Origin: Marinobacter confluentis
GTDB lineage: Bacteria; Pseudomonadota; Gammaproteobacteria; Pseudomonadales; Oleiphilaceae
NCBI RefSeq assembly: GCF_004785685.1
Contig: NZ_SRPF01000001.1
Span: 558,001-622,000 of the forward strand
DNA length: 64,000 nt
Direction of reading: 5' to 3'
The notes under the pieces are model-generated. The model was not told where the DNA came from. It was given only the letters and a program-made list of their open reading frames with translations, and made no database searches. The first letter of the stretch is position 1, and every line of letters starts with the position of its first letter. Made by a program: the position numbers and the translations under genes. Shown piece after piece: positions 56,269 to 64,000 of the stretch.

Positions 56269-58369
56269 GCTGGCGGGCCGGGCTGACGCAAACGCGCGCC
56301 GGCGCACGGGCAGTTGGCGCCGGATCGCGACACTCCGGCGCCTGTTGCTGTCGCTGTTTGTGGTCGGTCAGACCCTGGTTGCCTGCTATTTTCTGCTTTG
56401 GGTGCTGCCTTACCATGGGGGTACTCTGGTCGAACTTGGGCTACTTGGCCTGTTTTTCCTGCTCTATATGTGGATTGCCGTGGGTTTCTGGACCGGGGTG
56501 TTCGGCTTTGTGCTGCGCCTGGCCGGGGGTGATCGGCACAGCCTGCTAAAACAGCACACCGCTGAGGTTCTGGACGCAACACCGTTGGCTAAAACCGCCA
56601 TCATCATGCCCATCTACCACGAGCCCGTGCACTGGACGCTCAGCGGGCTCAAGGCGGTGTATCAGGATCTTGAGCGTTCCGGCCACCTGGATCAGTTTGA
56701 ATTTCACATCATTTCCGACAGTCGGGACCCGAACGTCTGGCTGGAAGAGCAGGCCACCTGGTTTCGCCTGTGCCGGGAGTTGGGGGCAGAAGGACGGCTG
56801 TTTTATCGCCGGCGCCGGGTCAACCTGAACTTCAAAAGCGGCAATGTGGCGGATTTTCTGCGGCGCTGGGGTCAGCGTTATCGTTACATGGTGGTCCTGG
56901 ACGCCGACAGTCTGCTCAGTGCAGACACGATTGTGCGCATGGTGCAATTGATGGAGCGTTCGCCAAAAGTGGGCATCCTGCAGACGGCGCCTTCCATCAT
57001 TAACGGCCAATCGCTTTTTGCCCGTATCCAGCAGTTTTCCAATCGTCTTTATTCCACCCTGTTTGCGACCGGCCTGGCGGCTATCCAGATGGGCGATGCC
57101 GCTTTCTGGGGGCACAACGCGATTATCCGGATTGAACCCTTCATGGCTCACTGCGGCCTTCGCAAGCTTCGGGGTTTCGGACTGTTCCGGGGCCCGATTA
57201 TGAGCCATGATTTTGTGGAAGCGGCTTACATGGGCCGTGCCGGTTTCGAAGTCTGGCTGGAGCCCGGACTAAGCAATAGTTTCGAGGAATCTCCACCGAC
57301 ACTGTCTGACGAATTGTCACGGGACAATCGCTGGTCAAAGGGTAACCTGCAGCACCTGTGGATTCTGTTGTTCGGTCGGCGGTTGCGGCTGGCGCACCGA
57401 ATGGCACTACTGAACGGTGTGATGGCCTATGTCGCATCGCCGCTGTGGCTGGGGTTCCTGATTCTGACCACCGTAGAAGCGGTGCAAATGACCGTTGCCA
57501 GCATCGACTACTTCCCTGAAGGCCATCAGGGCCTGTTTCCGCTGTGGCCGGAATGGCGACCGGAATGGGCGCTGGGGTTGGCTTTGAGTACGCTGTCGCT
57601 GCTGTTTATCCCCAAGTTCCTGGCCGTTCTGGATGCTGTGATTCACGGCACTGCCAGTCAGTTCGGTGGGGTTTTCCGCCTGTTTGTCAGTGTGCTGACA
57701 GAAATTGTCGTGTCAGTTCTGCTGGCGCCGGTCAGGATGATGGCTCACAGTCGCTATGTGCTTGGCGCCCTGCTGAACCTGTCCCTGACCTGGGCAGGGC
57801 AGAACCGCACCCAGGAAACGGGTTGGCGGGAAGCCTTTCTCACGCATTTGCCCGGCATGCTGGTAGCCGCAGGCTGGTCTGCGTTCGCCTGGAGCATCAA
57901 CCCCATGTTCTTCCTCTGGTCACTTCCGGTCGCCGTGCCTTTGATAATTGCGGCGCCCACGTCGGTTTTTCTGAGCCGGGTCCGGTGCGGCCAGTTGCTG
58001 CGTAATTGGGGTCTCCTGGTCATACCGGAAGAGCAGGTATCGGTTCAGGTTCTCGATGATGCCCGTTTCGCCCGCGGCAACTGCGGCAGTGAACCAGTGC
58101 TGACAGCGGTAGAGGAGGCGGTGGTCCGCCCGAGCCTGAACCGGTTGCATCAGGCGCTGGCGCGGAATGTTCGCCTGGCCCGACGAGAGAAACTGCTGGT
58201 CCCTCTCGTCGAGCACTGCCTGACGAACGGACCGGGTTCACTGTCCCGAAGTGAATTGAGCCAGCTGTTCCGGGATAGACAATCACTGGCCGAGCTTCAT
58301 CACCGCGCCTGGGAATCCGCGCCGGACAGTTACTGGGGCCGTCGGATTGCCACGTTCGGGCAGCACTGA
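56261..58369 (+). CDS. opgH: Osmoregulated periplasmic glucan glucosyltransferase OpgH (MdoH)
   Basis: Polytopic glucosyltransferase that polymerises glucose from UDP-glucose and secretes the backbone to the periplasm. The 702-residue protein has about seven or eight membrane helices and the GT2 motifs: MVVLDADSLLSADTIV (Asp of DxD at residue 214) and the C-terminal RDNRWSKGNLQHLW (QxxRW-type). E. coli OpgH has 847 residues; the difference is almost wholly at the N-terminus, where the 140 or so cytoplasmic residues that bind FtsZ in E. coli are absent. UDP-glucose comes from galU nearby. Confidence 0.93.
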   Translation: MSELAGRADANARRRTGSWRRIATLRRLLLSLFVVGQTLVACYFLLWVLPYHGGTLVELGLLGLFFLLYMWIAVGFWTGVFGFVLRLAGGDRHSLLKQHTAEVLDATPLAKTAIIMPIYHEPVHWTLSGLKAVYQDLERSGHLDQFEFHIISDSRDPNVWLEEQATWFRLCRELGAEGRLFYRRRRVNLNFKSGNVADFLRRWGQRYRYMVVLDADSLLSADTIVRMVQLMERSPKVGILQTAPSIINGQSLFARIQQFSNRLYSTLFATGLAAIQMGDAAFWGHNAIIRIEPFMAHCGLRKLRGFGLFRGPIMSHDFVEAAYMGRAGFEVWLEPGLSNSFEESPPTLSDELSRDNRWSKGNLQHLWILLFGRRLRLAHRMALLNGVMAYVASPLWLGFLILTTVEAVQMTVASIDYFPEGHQGLFPLWPEWRPEWALGLALSTLSLLFIPKFLAVLDAVIHGTASQFGGVFRLFVSVLTEIVVSVLLAPVRMMAHSRYVLGALLNLSLTWAGQNRTQETGWREAFLTHLPGMLVAAGWSAFAWSINPMFFLWSLPVAVPLIIAAPTSVFLSRVRCGQLLRNWGLLVIPEEQVSVQVLDDARFARGNCGSEPVLTAVEEAVVRPSLNRLHQALARNVRLARREKLLVPLVEHCLTNGPGSLSRSELSQLFRDRQSLAELHHRAWESAPDSYWGRRIATFGQH

Positions 58370-58401
58370 AGGTCTACAAAAAATTTGATGCGCTGTTTGG
58401 A

Positions 58402-58463
58402 TTGTTGACAATATATGCCTTCAGGCGTAGATTTCAGGTCATTGCAGCCTGAATTGTTAACAA
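58402..58463. promoter_or_regulatory. Two GntR-type operators before the prp regulator
   Basis: TTGTTGACAA at 58402-58411 and TTGTTAACAA at 58454-58463, the latter a perfect palindrome, are 52 bases apart centre to centre and fit the TTGT-x2-ACAA pattern of FCD-type GntR regulators. The second lies 3 bases before the regulator's ATG. Confidence 0.6.
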
Positions 58464-58466
58464 AAT

Positions 58467-59147
58467 ATGTCGGAAGCCGTCCTTCAAACCTACACCCGCG
58501 CCGACGAGGCCTTTGATTGTCTGCAAACGGCCATTATCAAAGGCGACCTCGTTCCCGGCGAAAAAATCGGCGAAGTGGAACTCTGTTCCCGCTTCAACCT
58601 GACTCGCGGCCCGCTCAGAGAGGCCCTGGGCCGTCTTGAATCCCGTGGCTTGTTGATTCGCCGCCCCCACGCCGGGGTGAAGGTGGTCTCGGTAAGCGCC
58701 GAAGAGCTCATGGAGCTGTACCGGATCCGGGAGGTCATGGAAGGCCTGGCCGCAAAGCAGGCCGCCGAGAGAATGACTGACCAGGAAATTGCCGACCTCA
58801 AGGCAACCCTGGACAGCCACGAGACCATGATTGAGCAGGCACAGGGCCAGGCCTACTATCAGGCTGAAGGCGATTACGACTTCCATCACCGCATTGCCAC
58901 CGGCAGCCGCAACGCCAAACTCGCGCAGATGCTGCTGGGTGATCTTTACTACATGGTACGGATGTATCGCTACCGGCTGAGCCAGTCATCCGGCCGCCCG
59001 CACAGGGCTCTGGGTGAACACCGCCGAATTGCCGAAGCCATTGCTAGCCGCGACGGCGAACTGGCTGAGTTTCTGATGAAACGTCACATCAATGCCGCTC
59101 GCGAGAACATCGAAACCAAGATCAAAACCGGAACCATAGGGGTCTGA
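58467..59147 (+). CDS. GntR/FadR-family regulator of the methylcitrate operon
   Basis: A 226-residue regulator: winged helix-turn-helix (about residues 12-78, KIGEVELCSRFNLTRGPLREALGRLE) and a C-terminal FCD ligand-binding domain with DYDFHHRIATGSRN and LGEHRRIAEAIASRDGELAE, which usually coordinates a metal. It heads prpBC-acnD and probably represses them until 2-methylcitrate or a related acid appears, with autoregulation via the two TTGTTxACAA sites. The stop codon TGA is inside the 13-base repeat GGGGTCTGACCCC, which also encodes part of the last residues. Confidence 0.88.
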   Translation: MSEAVLQTYTRADEAFDCLQTAIIKGDLVPGEKIGEVELCSRFNLTRGPLREALGRLESRGLLIRRPHAGVKVVSVSAEELMELYRIREVMEGLAAKQAAERMTDQEIADLKATLDSHETMIEQAQGQAYYQAEGDYDFHHRIATGSRNAKLAQMLLGDLYYMVRMYRYRLSQSSGRPHRALGEHRRIAEAIASRDGELAEFLMKRHINAARENIETKIKTGTIGV

Positions 59148-59151
59148 CCCC
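59139..59151. repeat. GGGGTCTGACCCC repeat overlapping the GntR stop
   Basis: Single copy of the 13-base near-palindrome. Bases 59145-59147 are the regulator's TGA. Confidence 0.95.
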
Positions 59152-59168
59152 ATCCAGGAGCCCAACTC

Positions 59169-60056
59169 ATGACCCAACAACTTTCCCCAGGCGCCCGCTT
59201 TCGCAAAGCGCTCAAAGACAACTACCCACTGCAGATCGTCGGCACCATCAATGCCTACACCGCCATGATGGCGGAAAAAGTAGGGCACCAGGCCATTTAT
59301 CTTTCTGGCGGCGGCGTTGCCAACGCATCCTTTGGCCTGCCGGACCTGGGCATGACCACCATGAATGACGTGGTGGAAGACGTCCGCCGGATTACCACAG
59401 CCTCTAACGCGCCGCTGCTGGTGGATATCGACACCGGCTGGGGCGGCGCATTCAACATCGCCCGCACCATCCGCGAAATGGAGCGCGCCGGCGCGGCCGC
59501 TGTCCACATTGAAGACCAGGTCGCCCAGAAGCGCTGCGGCCACAGACCCAATAAGGAAATTGTCTCCCAGGAAGAAATGGTCGACCGCATTAAGGCCGCC
59601 GTTGACGCCCGGATAGACGACGATTTCTTCATCATGGCCCGCACCGATGCCTTCCAGAAAGAAGGTCTGGAAGCGGCGATCGAGCGGGCCAAAGCCTGTG
59701 TTGAAGCCGGCGCCGATGGCATCTTTGCCGAAGCAGTCACCGAGCTTGAGCACTACAAAGCATTCGCCGAAGCGCTGGACGTGCCGATTTTGGCCAACAT
59801 CACGGAATTCGGCGCAACACCGCTGTACAACCGTAAAGAGCTGGCCGAAGCCGGCGCTGCCATGGTGCTGTACCCGCTGAGCGCTTTCCGCGCCATGAAC
59901 AAGGCGGCGCTGAACGTGTACGAAACACTGCTGGAAAAAGGCGACCAGAAAGACGTGGTAGACCAGATGCAGACCCGCATGGAGCTCTACGATTTCCTGA
60001 ACTACCACGACTTCGAACAAAAACTGGACGAGCTGTTCAAAACCAAAGGCAGCTGA
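59169..60056 (+). CDS. prpB: 2-methylisocitrate lyase
   Basis: Cleaves 2-methylisocitrate to succinate and pyruvate, the last step of the methylcitrate cycle of propionate oxidation. The 295-residue TIM-barrel (isocitrate lyase superfamily) has the catalytic loop KRCGH (residues 121-125, Cys123), the [18 protein letters not shown] segment, the [14 protein letters not shown] metal-binding region and [12 protein letters not shown]. Second gene of the operon, 21 bases after the regulator. Confidence 0.97.
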   Translation: MTQQLSPGARFRKALKDNYPLQIVGTINAYTAMMAEKVGHQAIYLSGGGVANASFGLPDLGMTTMNDVVEDVRRITTASNAPLLVDIDTGWGGAFNIARTIREMERAGAAAVHIEDQVAQKRCGHRPNKEIVSQEEMVDRIKAAVDARIDDDFFIMARTDAFQKEGLEAAIERAKACVEAGADGIFAEAVTELEHYKAFAEALDVPILANITEFGATPLYNRKELAEAGAAMVLYPLSAFRAMNKAALNVYETLLEKGDQKDVVDQMQTRMELYDFLNYHDFEQKLDELFKTKGS

Positions 60057-60061
60057 GCGAA

Positions 60062-60091
60062 GGGGTCTGACCCCGCACGGGGTCAGACCCC
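60062..60091. repeat. Inverted doublet of the 13-base repeat after prpB
   Basis: GGGGTCTGACCCC (60062-60074), a GCAC spacer and its exact reverse complement GGGGTCAGACCCC (60079-60091) form a 13-bp perfect hairpin starting 5 bases after the prpB stop. No T-tract follows. Confidence 0.95.
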
Positions 60092-60133
60092 ACCCCAGGC
60101 CCGACAAATGAACAAAGCAAACGGAGCAACAAA

Positions 60134-61261
60134 ATGGCTGAAGCAAAAAAACTAGGCGGCGCAGGCCTTCGCGGCCAGGTAGCAGGCGTGACCGCACTCT
60201 GCACAGTCGGCCAGTCCGGCACCGGCCTGACCTACCGCGGTTACGACATCAGCGACCTGGCAGAAAACGCCCAGTTTGAGGAAGTGGCATACCTGCTGCT
60301 GCGGGGCAAATTGCCCAACCGCCAAGAGCTGGACGCCTACAAGAAAAAGCTGATCAGCCTGCGGGAACTGCCTTACGCGGTGAAATCCGTGCTTGAGCAT
60401 ATCCCCAAAGAAGCCCATCCCATGGATGTCATGCGCACTGGTTGTTCGATGCTGGGCAACCTGGAAACCGAAACCGACTTCAGCCAGCAGGACGACAAGA
60501 TCGACCGCATGCTGGCGCTGTTTCCGGCCATCATCACCTATTGGTACCGTTTCGCCCACGAGGGCAAGCGTATCGACACAGCCAGCAACGTGGATTCCAT
60601 CGGCGGCCATTTTCTGGAACTGCTGCACGGCAAGAAGCCCAGCGAACTCCACGAGCGGGTGATGAACGTCTCGCTGATTCTCTACGCTGAGCACGAGTTC
60701 AACGCGTCCACTTTCGCGGCCCGGGTCTGCGCGTCTACGCTGTCTGATATTCACAGCTGCGTGACCGGTGCCATCGGAACTCTGCGCGGCCCGCTGCATG
60801 GCGGCGCTAACGAGGCGGCCATGGCGCTGATCCAGAAATTCCAGACGCCGGACGAAGCCGAAGCCGGGCTGATGGGCATGCTGGAACGCAAGGAAAAAAT
60901 CATGGGCTTTGGCCACGCGGTTTACAGCGAATCCGACCCGCGCAACGCCATCATCAAGAAGTGGTCCGAAAAACTGGCTCAGGAAATCGGCGATACCGTG
61001 CTTTATCCGGTCTCTGTTCGCTGCGAAGAAGTCATGTGGCGCGAGAAAAAATTGTTCTGCAACGCCGACTTTTTTCACGCCTCGGCCTATCACTTCATGG
61101 GCATACCCACTGAGCTGTTCACGCCCATTTTCGTGATGTCGCGCGTCTCCGGCTGGACCGCCCACGTCAAAGAACAGCGCGAAAACAACCGCATCATCCG
61201 CCCCAGCGCCGATTACAACGGCCCCGAGCACGCGGACTGGTTGCCAATAGACGAGCGCTAG
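60134..61261 (+). CDS. prpC: 2-methylcitrate synthase
   Basis: Condenses propionyl-CoA with oxaloacetate to 2-methylcitrate. The 375-residue citrate-synthase-fold enzyme has LTYRGYDISDLAENAQFEEVAYLL at the N-terminus, the first catalytic His in HEFNASTFAARV, GPLHGGANEAAM (second His) and the C-terminal RVSGWTAHVKEQ. Length near that of PrpC (about 389 in E. coli). The TAG stop ends at the first base of a repeat array. Confidence 0.95.
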   Translation: MAEAKKLGGAGLRGQVAGVTALCTVGQSGTGLTYRGYDISDLAENAQFEEVAYLLLRGKLPNRQELDAYKKKLISLRELPYAVKSVLEHIPKEAHPMDVMRTGCSMLGNLETETDFSQQDDKIDRMLALFPAIITYWYRFAHEGKRIDTASNVDSIGGHFLELLHGKKPSELHERVMNVSLILYAEHEFNASTFAARVCASTLSDIHSCVTGAIGTLRGPLHGGANEAAMALIQKFQTPDEAEAGLMGMLERKEKIMGFGHAVYSESDPRNAIIKKWSEKLAQEIGDTVLYPVSVRCEEVMWREKKLFCNADFFHASAYHFMGIPTELFTPIFVMSRVSGWTAHVKEQRENNRIIRPSADYNGPEHADWLPIDER

Positions 61262-61322
61262 GGGCCGGCCGGGGTCTGACCCCAAAACATTGGGGCCGGC
61301 CGGGGTCTGACCCCAAAACATT
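61261..61322. repeat. Tandem 31-base unit, two copies, between prpC and acnD
   Basis: Each unit is GGGGCCGGCC, then GGGGTCTGACCCC, then AAAACATT (61261-61291 and 61292-61322), identical. The first G is the last base of the prpC stop codon. Confidence 0.95.
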
Positions 61323-61341
61323 TGCCATGCCTAAATGCATT

Positions 61342-61354
61342 GGGGTCTGACCCC
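61342..61354. repeat. GGGGTCTGACCCC repeat immediately before the acnD ribosome site
   Basis: A further copy, ending one base before the GGAG (61355-61358) that precedes the acnD ATG. Confidence 0.95.
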
Positions 61355-61367
61355 GGAGAACCAAAAC

Positions 61368-63965
61368 ATGAACACCGATTACCGCAAACCCCTCCCAGGC
61401 ACCGACCTGGACTATTTCGACACCCGCCAGGCCGTTGAAGACATCCAGCCTGGCGCTTACGACAAACTGCCGTACACCTCCAGAATCCTCGCTGAACAGC
61501 TGGTTCGCCGCTGCGACCCCGCCGCTCTGACCGATTCCCTGAAGCAGCTGATCGAGCGCAAGCGGGATCTGGATTTCCCCTGGTACCCGGCGCGTGTGGT
61601 TTGCCATGACATTCTTGGCCAGACCGCATTGGTGGACCTGGCGGGCCTGCGGGATGCCATCGCTGAGAAGGGCGGTGACCCGGCAAAGGTTAACCCGGTT
61701 GTGCCGACCCAGCTGATTGTGGACCACTCACTGGCGGTGGAGCACAACGGCGACGACAAGGACGCCTTCGAGAAAAACCGAGCGGTGGAAGACCGACGCA
61801 ACGACGACCGCTTCCACTTCATCAACTGGACCAAGACTGCCTTTGAGAACGTGGACGTGATTCCTCCGGGCAACGGCATCATGCACCAGATCAATCTGGA
61901 GAAGATGTCGCCAGTGGTTCAGGCGAGGGAAGGCGTTGCCTATCCGGATACCTGCGTGGGCACCGACAGCCATACGCCCATGGTGGATGCTCTCGGCGTC
62001 ATTTCCGTGGGCGTCGGCGGCCTGGAAGCGGAGAGCGTGATGCTCGGCCGCGCCTCCATGATGCGCCTGCCGGATATCGTTGGCGTTGAGTTAAAAGGCA
62101 AACTGCGCCCCGGCATCACCGGCACGGATATGGTCCTGGCCATCACCGAATTCCTGCGCAGGGAACGGGTAGTCGGCGCCTATCTGGAATTTTACGGCGA
62201 AGGCGCAGACAGCCTGACCGTCGGCGACCGTGCCACCATTTCCAACATGACCCCGGAATACGGCGCCACGGCCGCGATGTTCTTTATTGACGACCAGACC
62301 ATCGACTACCTGAAGCTGACCGGCCGCGAAGACGACCAGGTGGCACTGGTTGAAACCTATGCCAAACACACCGGTCTCTGGGCCGACAGCTTGAAAACCG
62401 CCGAGTACGAACGAGTGCTGTCGTTCGACCTGTCCACCGTCGAGCGCACCCTGGCTGGCCCATCCAACCCCCATGCTCATCTGCCAACCTCCGATCTGGT
62501 CAAGGCGGGTATCGCCGGCGCCTGGGAACAGGAAGAGGGCAAGATGCCCGATGGCGCTGTGATCATCGCCGCCATCACCAGTTGCACCAACACCTCCAAC
62601 CCCAGAAACATGGTGGCCGCAGGCCTGATCGCCCGTAACGCCAACAAACTGGGGCTGACCCGCAAACCCTGGGTGAAATCGTCCCTGGCGCCGGGTTCGA
62701 AAACCGTGAAGATGTACCTGGAAGAAGCCAACCTGATGTCCGAGCTGGAAAACCTCGGCTTCGGCGTGGTGGCCTTCGCCTGCACCACCTGCAACGGCAT
62801 GAGTGGCTCCCTGGACCCGGTGATTCAGAAAGAGATCGTGGATCGGGATCTGTACTCCACAGCAGTGCTATCCGGCAACCGCAACTTTGACGGCCGGATT
62901 CACCCCTACGCCAAGCAGGCCTTCCTGGCGTCACCGCCCCTGGTGGTCGCTTATGCCATCGCCGGAACCATACGTTTCGACATTGAAAAAGATGCCCTCG
63001 GCTACGATCAGGACGGCAAGCCCGTTACACTGAAAGACATCTGGCCTGATGACGCGGAAATCGACGCCATCGTCAAAGCCAGCGTCAAGCCGGAACAGTT
63101 CCGCAGCACCTATATTCCGATGTTTGATGTCACCCAGAAACAGCAGGCCAAGAGCAACCCGCTCTATGACTGGCGCCCCATGAGCACCTACATCCGCCGC
63201 CCGCCTTACTGGGAAGGTGGAATGGTAGGCGAGAAAGCTCTCAAAGGCATGCGCCCGCTGGCAGTGTTGCCGGATAACATCACCACCGACCACCTGTCGC
63301 CGTCCAATGCGATTCTGATGAACAGCGCGTCCGGTGAATACCTGCACAAAATGGGCGTGCCGGAGGAAGACTTCAACTCCTACGCCACCCACCGGGGCGA
63401 CCATCTGACCGCTCAGCGCGCCACCTTCGCCAACCCGAAACTGTTCAACGAAATGGTCCGGGACGAAAACGGCAAGGTGAAGCAGGGCTCACTGGCGCGG
63501 ATCGAACCGGAAGGCAAGGTCACCCGCATGTGGGAAGCCATCGAAACCTACATGGAACGCAAACAGCCGCTGATCATCATCGCCGGTGCCGATTACGGCC
63601 AGGGTTCCTCCCGCGACTGGGCCGCGAAAGGCGTCGCCCTTGCAGGCGTGGAAGCTATCGTTGCTGAAGGCTTCGAGCGCATCCACCGCACCAACCTGGT
63701 GGGCATGGGCGTGATGCCGCTGCAATTCGAGGAAGGCACAACACGCCACACGTTGAAAATCGACGGCACTGAAACATTCGATGTGGAAGGCGCCGTTTCG
63801 CCGAGAGCCAGACTGACTCTGACCATTCACCGGGCAAGCGGTGAATCCGAACAGGTACCGGTGATCTGCCGTCTGGACACCGCAGAAGAAGTCTCAATCT
63901 ACAAAGCCGGCGGTGTGCTCCAACGCTTCGCCGAAGACTTCCTGCAATCCGAGGGAGCGGCCTGA
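61368..63965 (+). CDS. acnD: Fe/S-dependent 2-methylisocitrate dehydratase AcnD
   Basis: Dehydrates 2-methylcitrate to 2-methyl-cis-aconitate in an aconitase-superfamily reaction; with PrpF the product is then isomerised. The 865-residue protein has the [4Fe-4S] ligands Cys406 (AITSCTNTSNP), Cys472 and Cys475 (CTTCNGMSG), the AcnA-type four-domain order, and a C-terminal swivel domain with GADYGQGSSRDWAAKG. Start at ATG 61368 with GGAG at 61355-61358; an upstream in-frame ATG at 61335 would translate the repeat and is rejected. prpF is probably beyond the right edge. Confidence 0.93.
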   Translation: MNTDYRKPLPGTDLDYFDTRQAVEDIQPGAYDKLPYTSRILAEQLVRRCDPAALTDSLKQLIERKRDLDFPWYPARVVCHDILGQTALVDLAGLRDAIAEKGGDPAKVNPVVPTQLIVDHSLAVEHNGDDKDAFEKNRAVEDRRNDDRFHFINWTKTAFENVDVIPPGNGIMHQINLEKMSPVVQAREGVAYPDTCVGTDSHTPMVDALGVISVGVGGLEAESVMLGRASMMRLPDIVGVELKGKLRPGITGTDMVLAITEFLRRERVVGAYLEFYGEGADSLTVGDRATISNMTPEYGATAAMFFIDDQTIDYLKLTGREDDQVALVETYAKHTGLWADSLKTAEYERVLSFDLSTVERTLAGPSNPHAHLPTSDLVKAGIAGAWEQEEGKMPDGAVIIAAITSCTNTSNPRNMVAAGLIARNANKLGLTRKPWVKSSLAPGSKTVKMYLEEANLMSELENLGFGVVAFACTTCNGMSGSLDPVIQKEIVDRDLYSTAVLSGNRNFDGRIHPYAKQAFLASPPLVVAYAIAGTIRFDIEKDALGYDQDGKPVTLKDIWPDDAEIDAIVKASVKPEQFRSTYIPMFDVTQKQQAKSNPLYDWRPMSTYIRRPPYWEGGMVGEKALKGMRPLAVLPDNITTDHLSPSNAILMNSASGEYLHKMGVPEEDFNSYATHRGDHLTAQRATFANPKLFNEMVRDENGKVKQGSLARIEPEGKVTRMWEAIETYMERKQPLIIIAGADYGQGSSRDWAAKGVALAGVEAIVAEGFERIHRTNLVGMGVMPLQFEEGTTRHTLKIDGTETFDVEGAVSPRARLTLTIHRASGESEQVPVICRLDTAEEVSIYKAGGVLQRFAEDFLQSEGAA

Positions 63966-63970
63966 AAGAA

Positions 63971-64000
63971 GGGGTCTGACCCCGAACGGGGTCAGACCCC
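63971..64000. repeat. Inverted doublet of the 13-base repeat after acnD
   Basis: GGGGTCTGACCCC (63971-63983), GAAC, GGGGTCAGACCCC (63988-64000): the same hairpin as after prpB, again beginning 5 bases after the stop codon. The window ends exactly here. Confidence 0.95.

Noticed and set aside
58986..60197. 403-codon open frame on the minus strand over prpB
   Set aside because: Antisense shadow of prpB; its composition is that of a reversed GC-rich gene and it has no recognisable domain.
60152..61321. 389-codon open frame on the minus strand over prpC
   Set aside because: Antisense to prpC, with amino-acid composition typical of a shadow frame.
61335..61367. Longer AcnD start (MHWGLTPENQN...)
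   Set aside because: It would translate the 13-base repeat, and the GGAG at 61355-61358 serves the ATG at 61368, which gives the family N-terminus.

Overview
The window reads as chromosomal DNA of a marine gammaproteobacterium, most likely Marinobacter or a close relative. This is an inference from gene order and protein character: guaB-guaA followed by tadA, a ruvC-ruvA-ruvB-ybgC-tolQRAB-pal-cpoB run, PEP-CTERM surface proteins, and a methylcitrate operon of the AcnD type. Nearly all of it is coding. I see no phage, insertion sequence, rRNA or CRISPR array.

Layout. 1-10.4 kb is housekeeping: the start of proS (cut by the left edge), a thioesterase, an Lrp-type regulator, leuA, a cold-shock protein, a propionyl-CoA synthetase (prpE), xseA, guaB and guaA. 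10.5-14.1 kb looks inserted between guaA and tadA: a seven-repeat Ig-like lipoprotein and a PEP-CTERM protein. 14.2-18.2 kb has tadA, galE, ugd, a HIT protein and fabR. 18.3-28.3 kb has aspS, the Holliday-junction genes, the complete Tol-Pal envelope system and two identical tRNA-Lys genes. 28.4-37.1 kb has nadA, a BepA-like protease, tusA, a PerM-type permease, dapA, bamC, purC, an outer-membrane barrel and a UDP-glucuronate epimerase. 37.3-45.5 kb is more accessory: a second PEP-CTERM protein, tRNA-Val, a LuxR regulator coupled to an EamA exporter, an FG-GAP lipoprotein, a secreted lipase-like hydrolase with an unknown partner, and a YceI protein.

45.5-51.5 kb holds the most intriguing block: a CDP-alcohol phosphatidyltransferase, a BchC-like dehydrogenase, a degenerate pyruvoyl-tetrahydropterin-synthase homologue, a glycosyltransferase-methyltransferase fusion, a flippase-like membrane protein and a stand-alone RibD-type reductase. 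Together they suggest an undescribed pathway that builds a pteridine- or pyrimidine-derived, glycosylated and methylated, membrane-linked product.

51.6-58.4 kb has an XRE regulator, galU, an orphan barrel resembling the C-terminal part of two-partner secretion transporters, and opgG-small ORF-opgH for periplasmic glucans; GalU supplies the UDP-glucose that OpgH polymerises. 58.4-64 kb is the methylcitrate operon (GntR regulator, prpB, prpC, acnD). Every junction downstream of its regulator carries copies of the 13-base near-palindrome GGGGTCTGACCCC: eight copies in 5 kb and none seen elsewhere in the window. The propionate activator PrpE sits about 53 kb away at the other end of the window.
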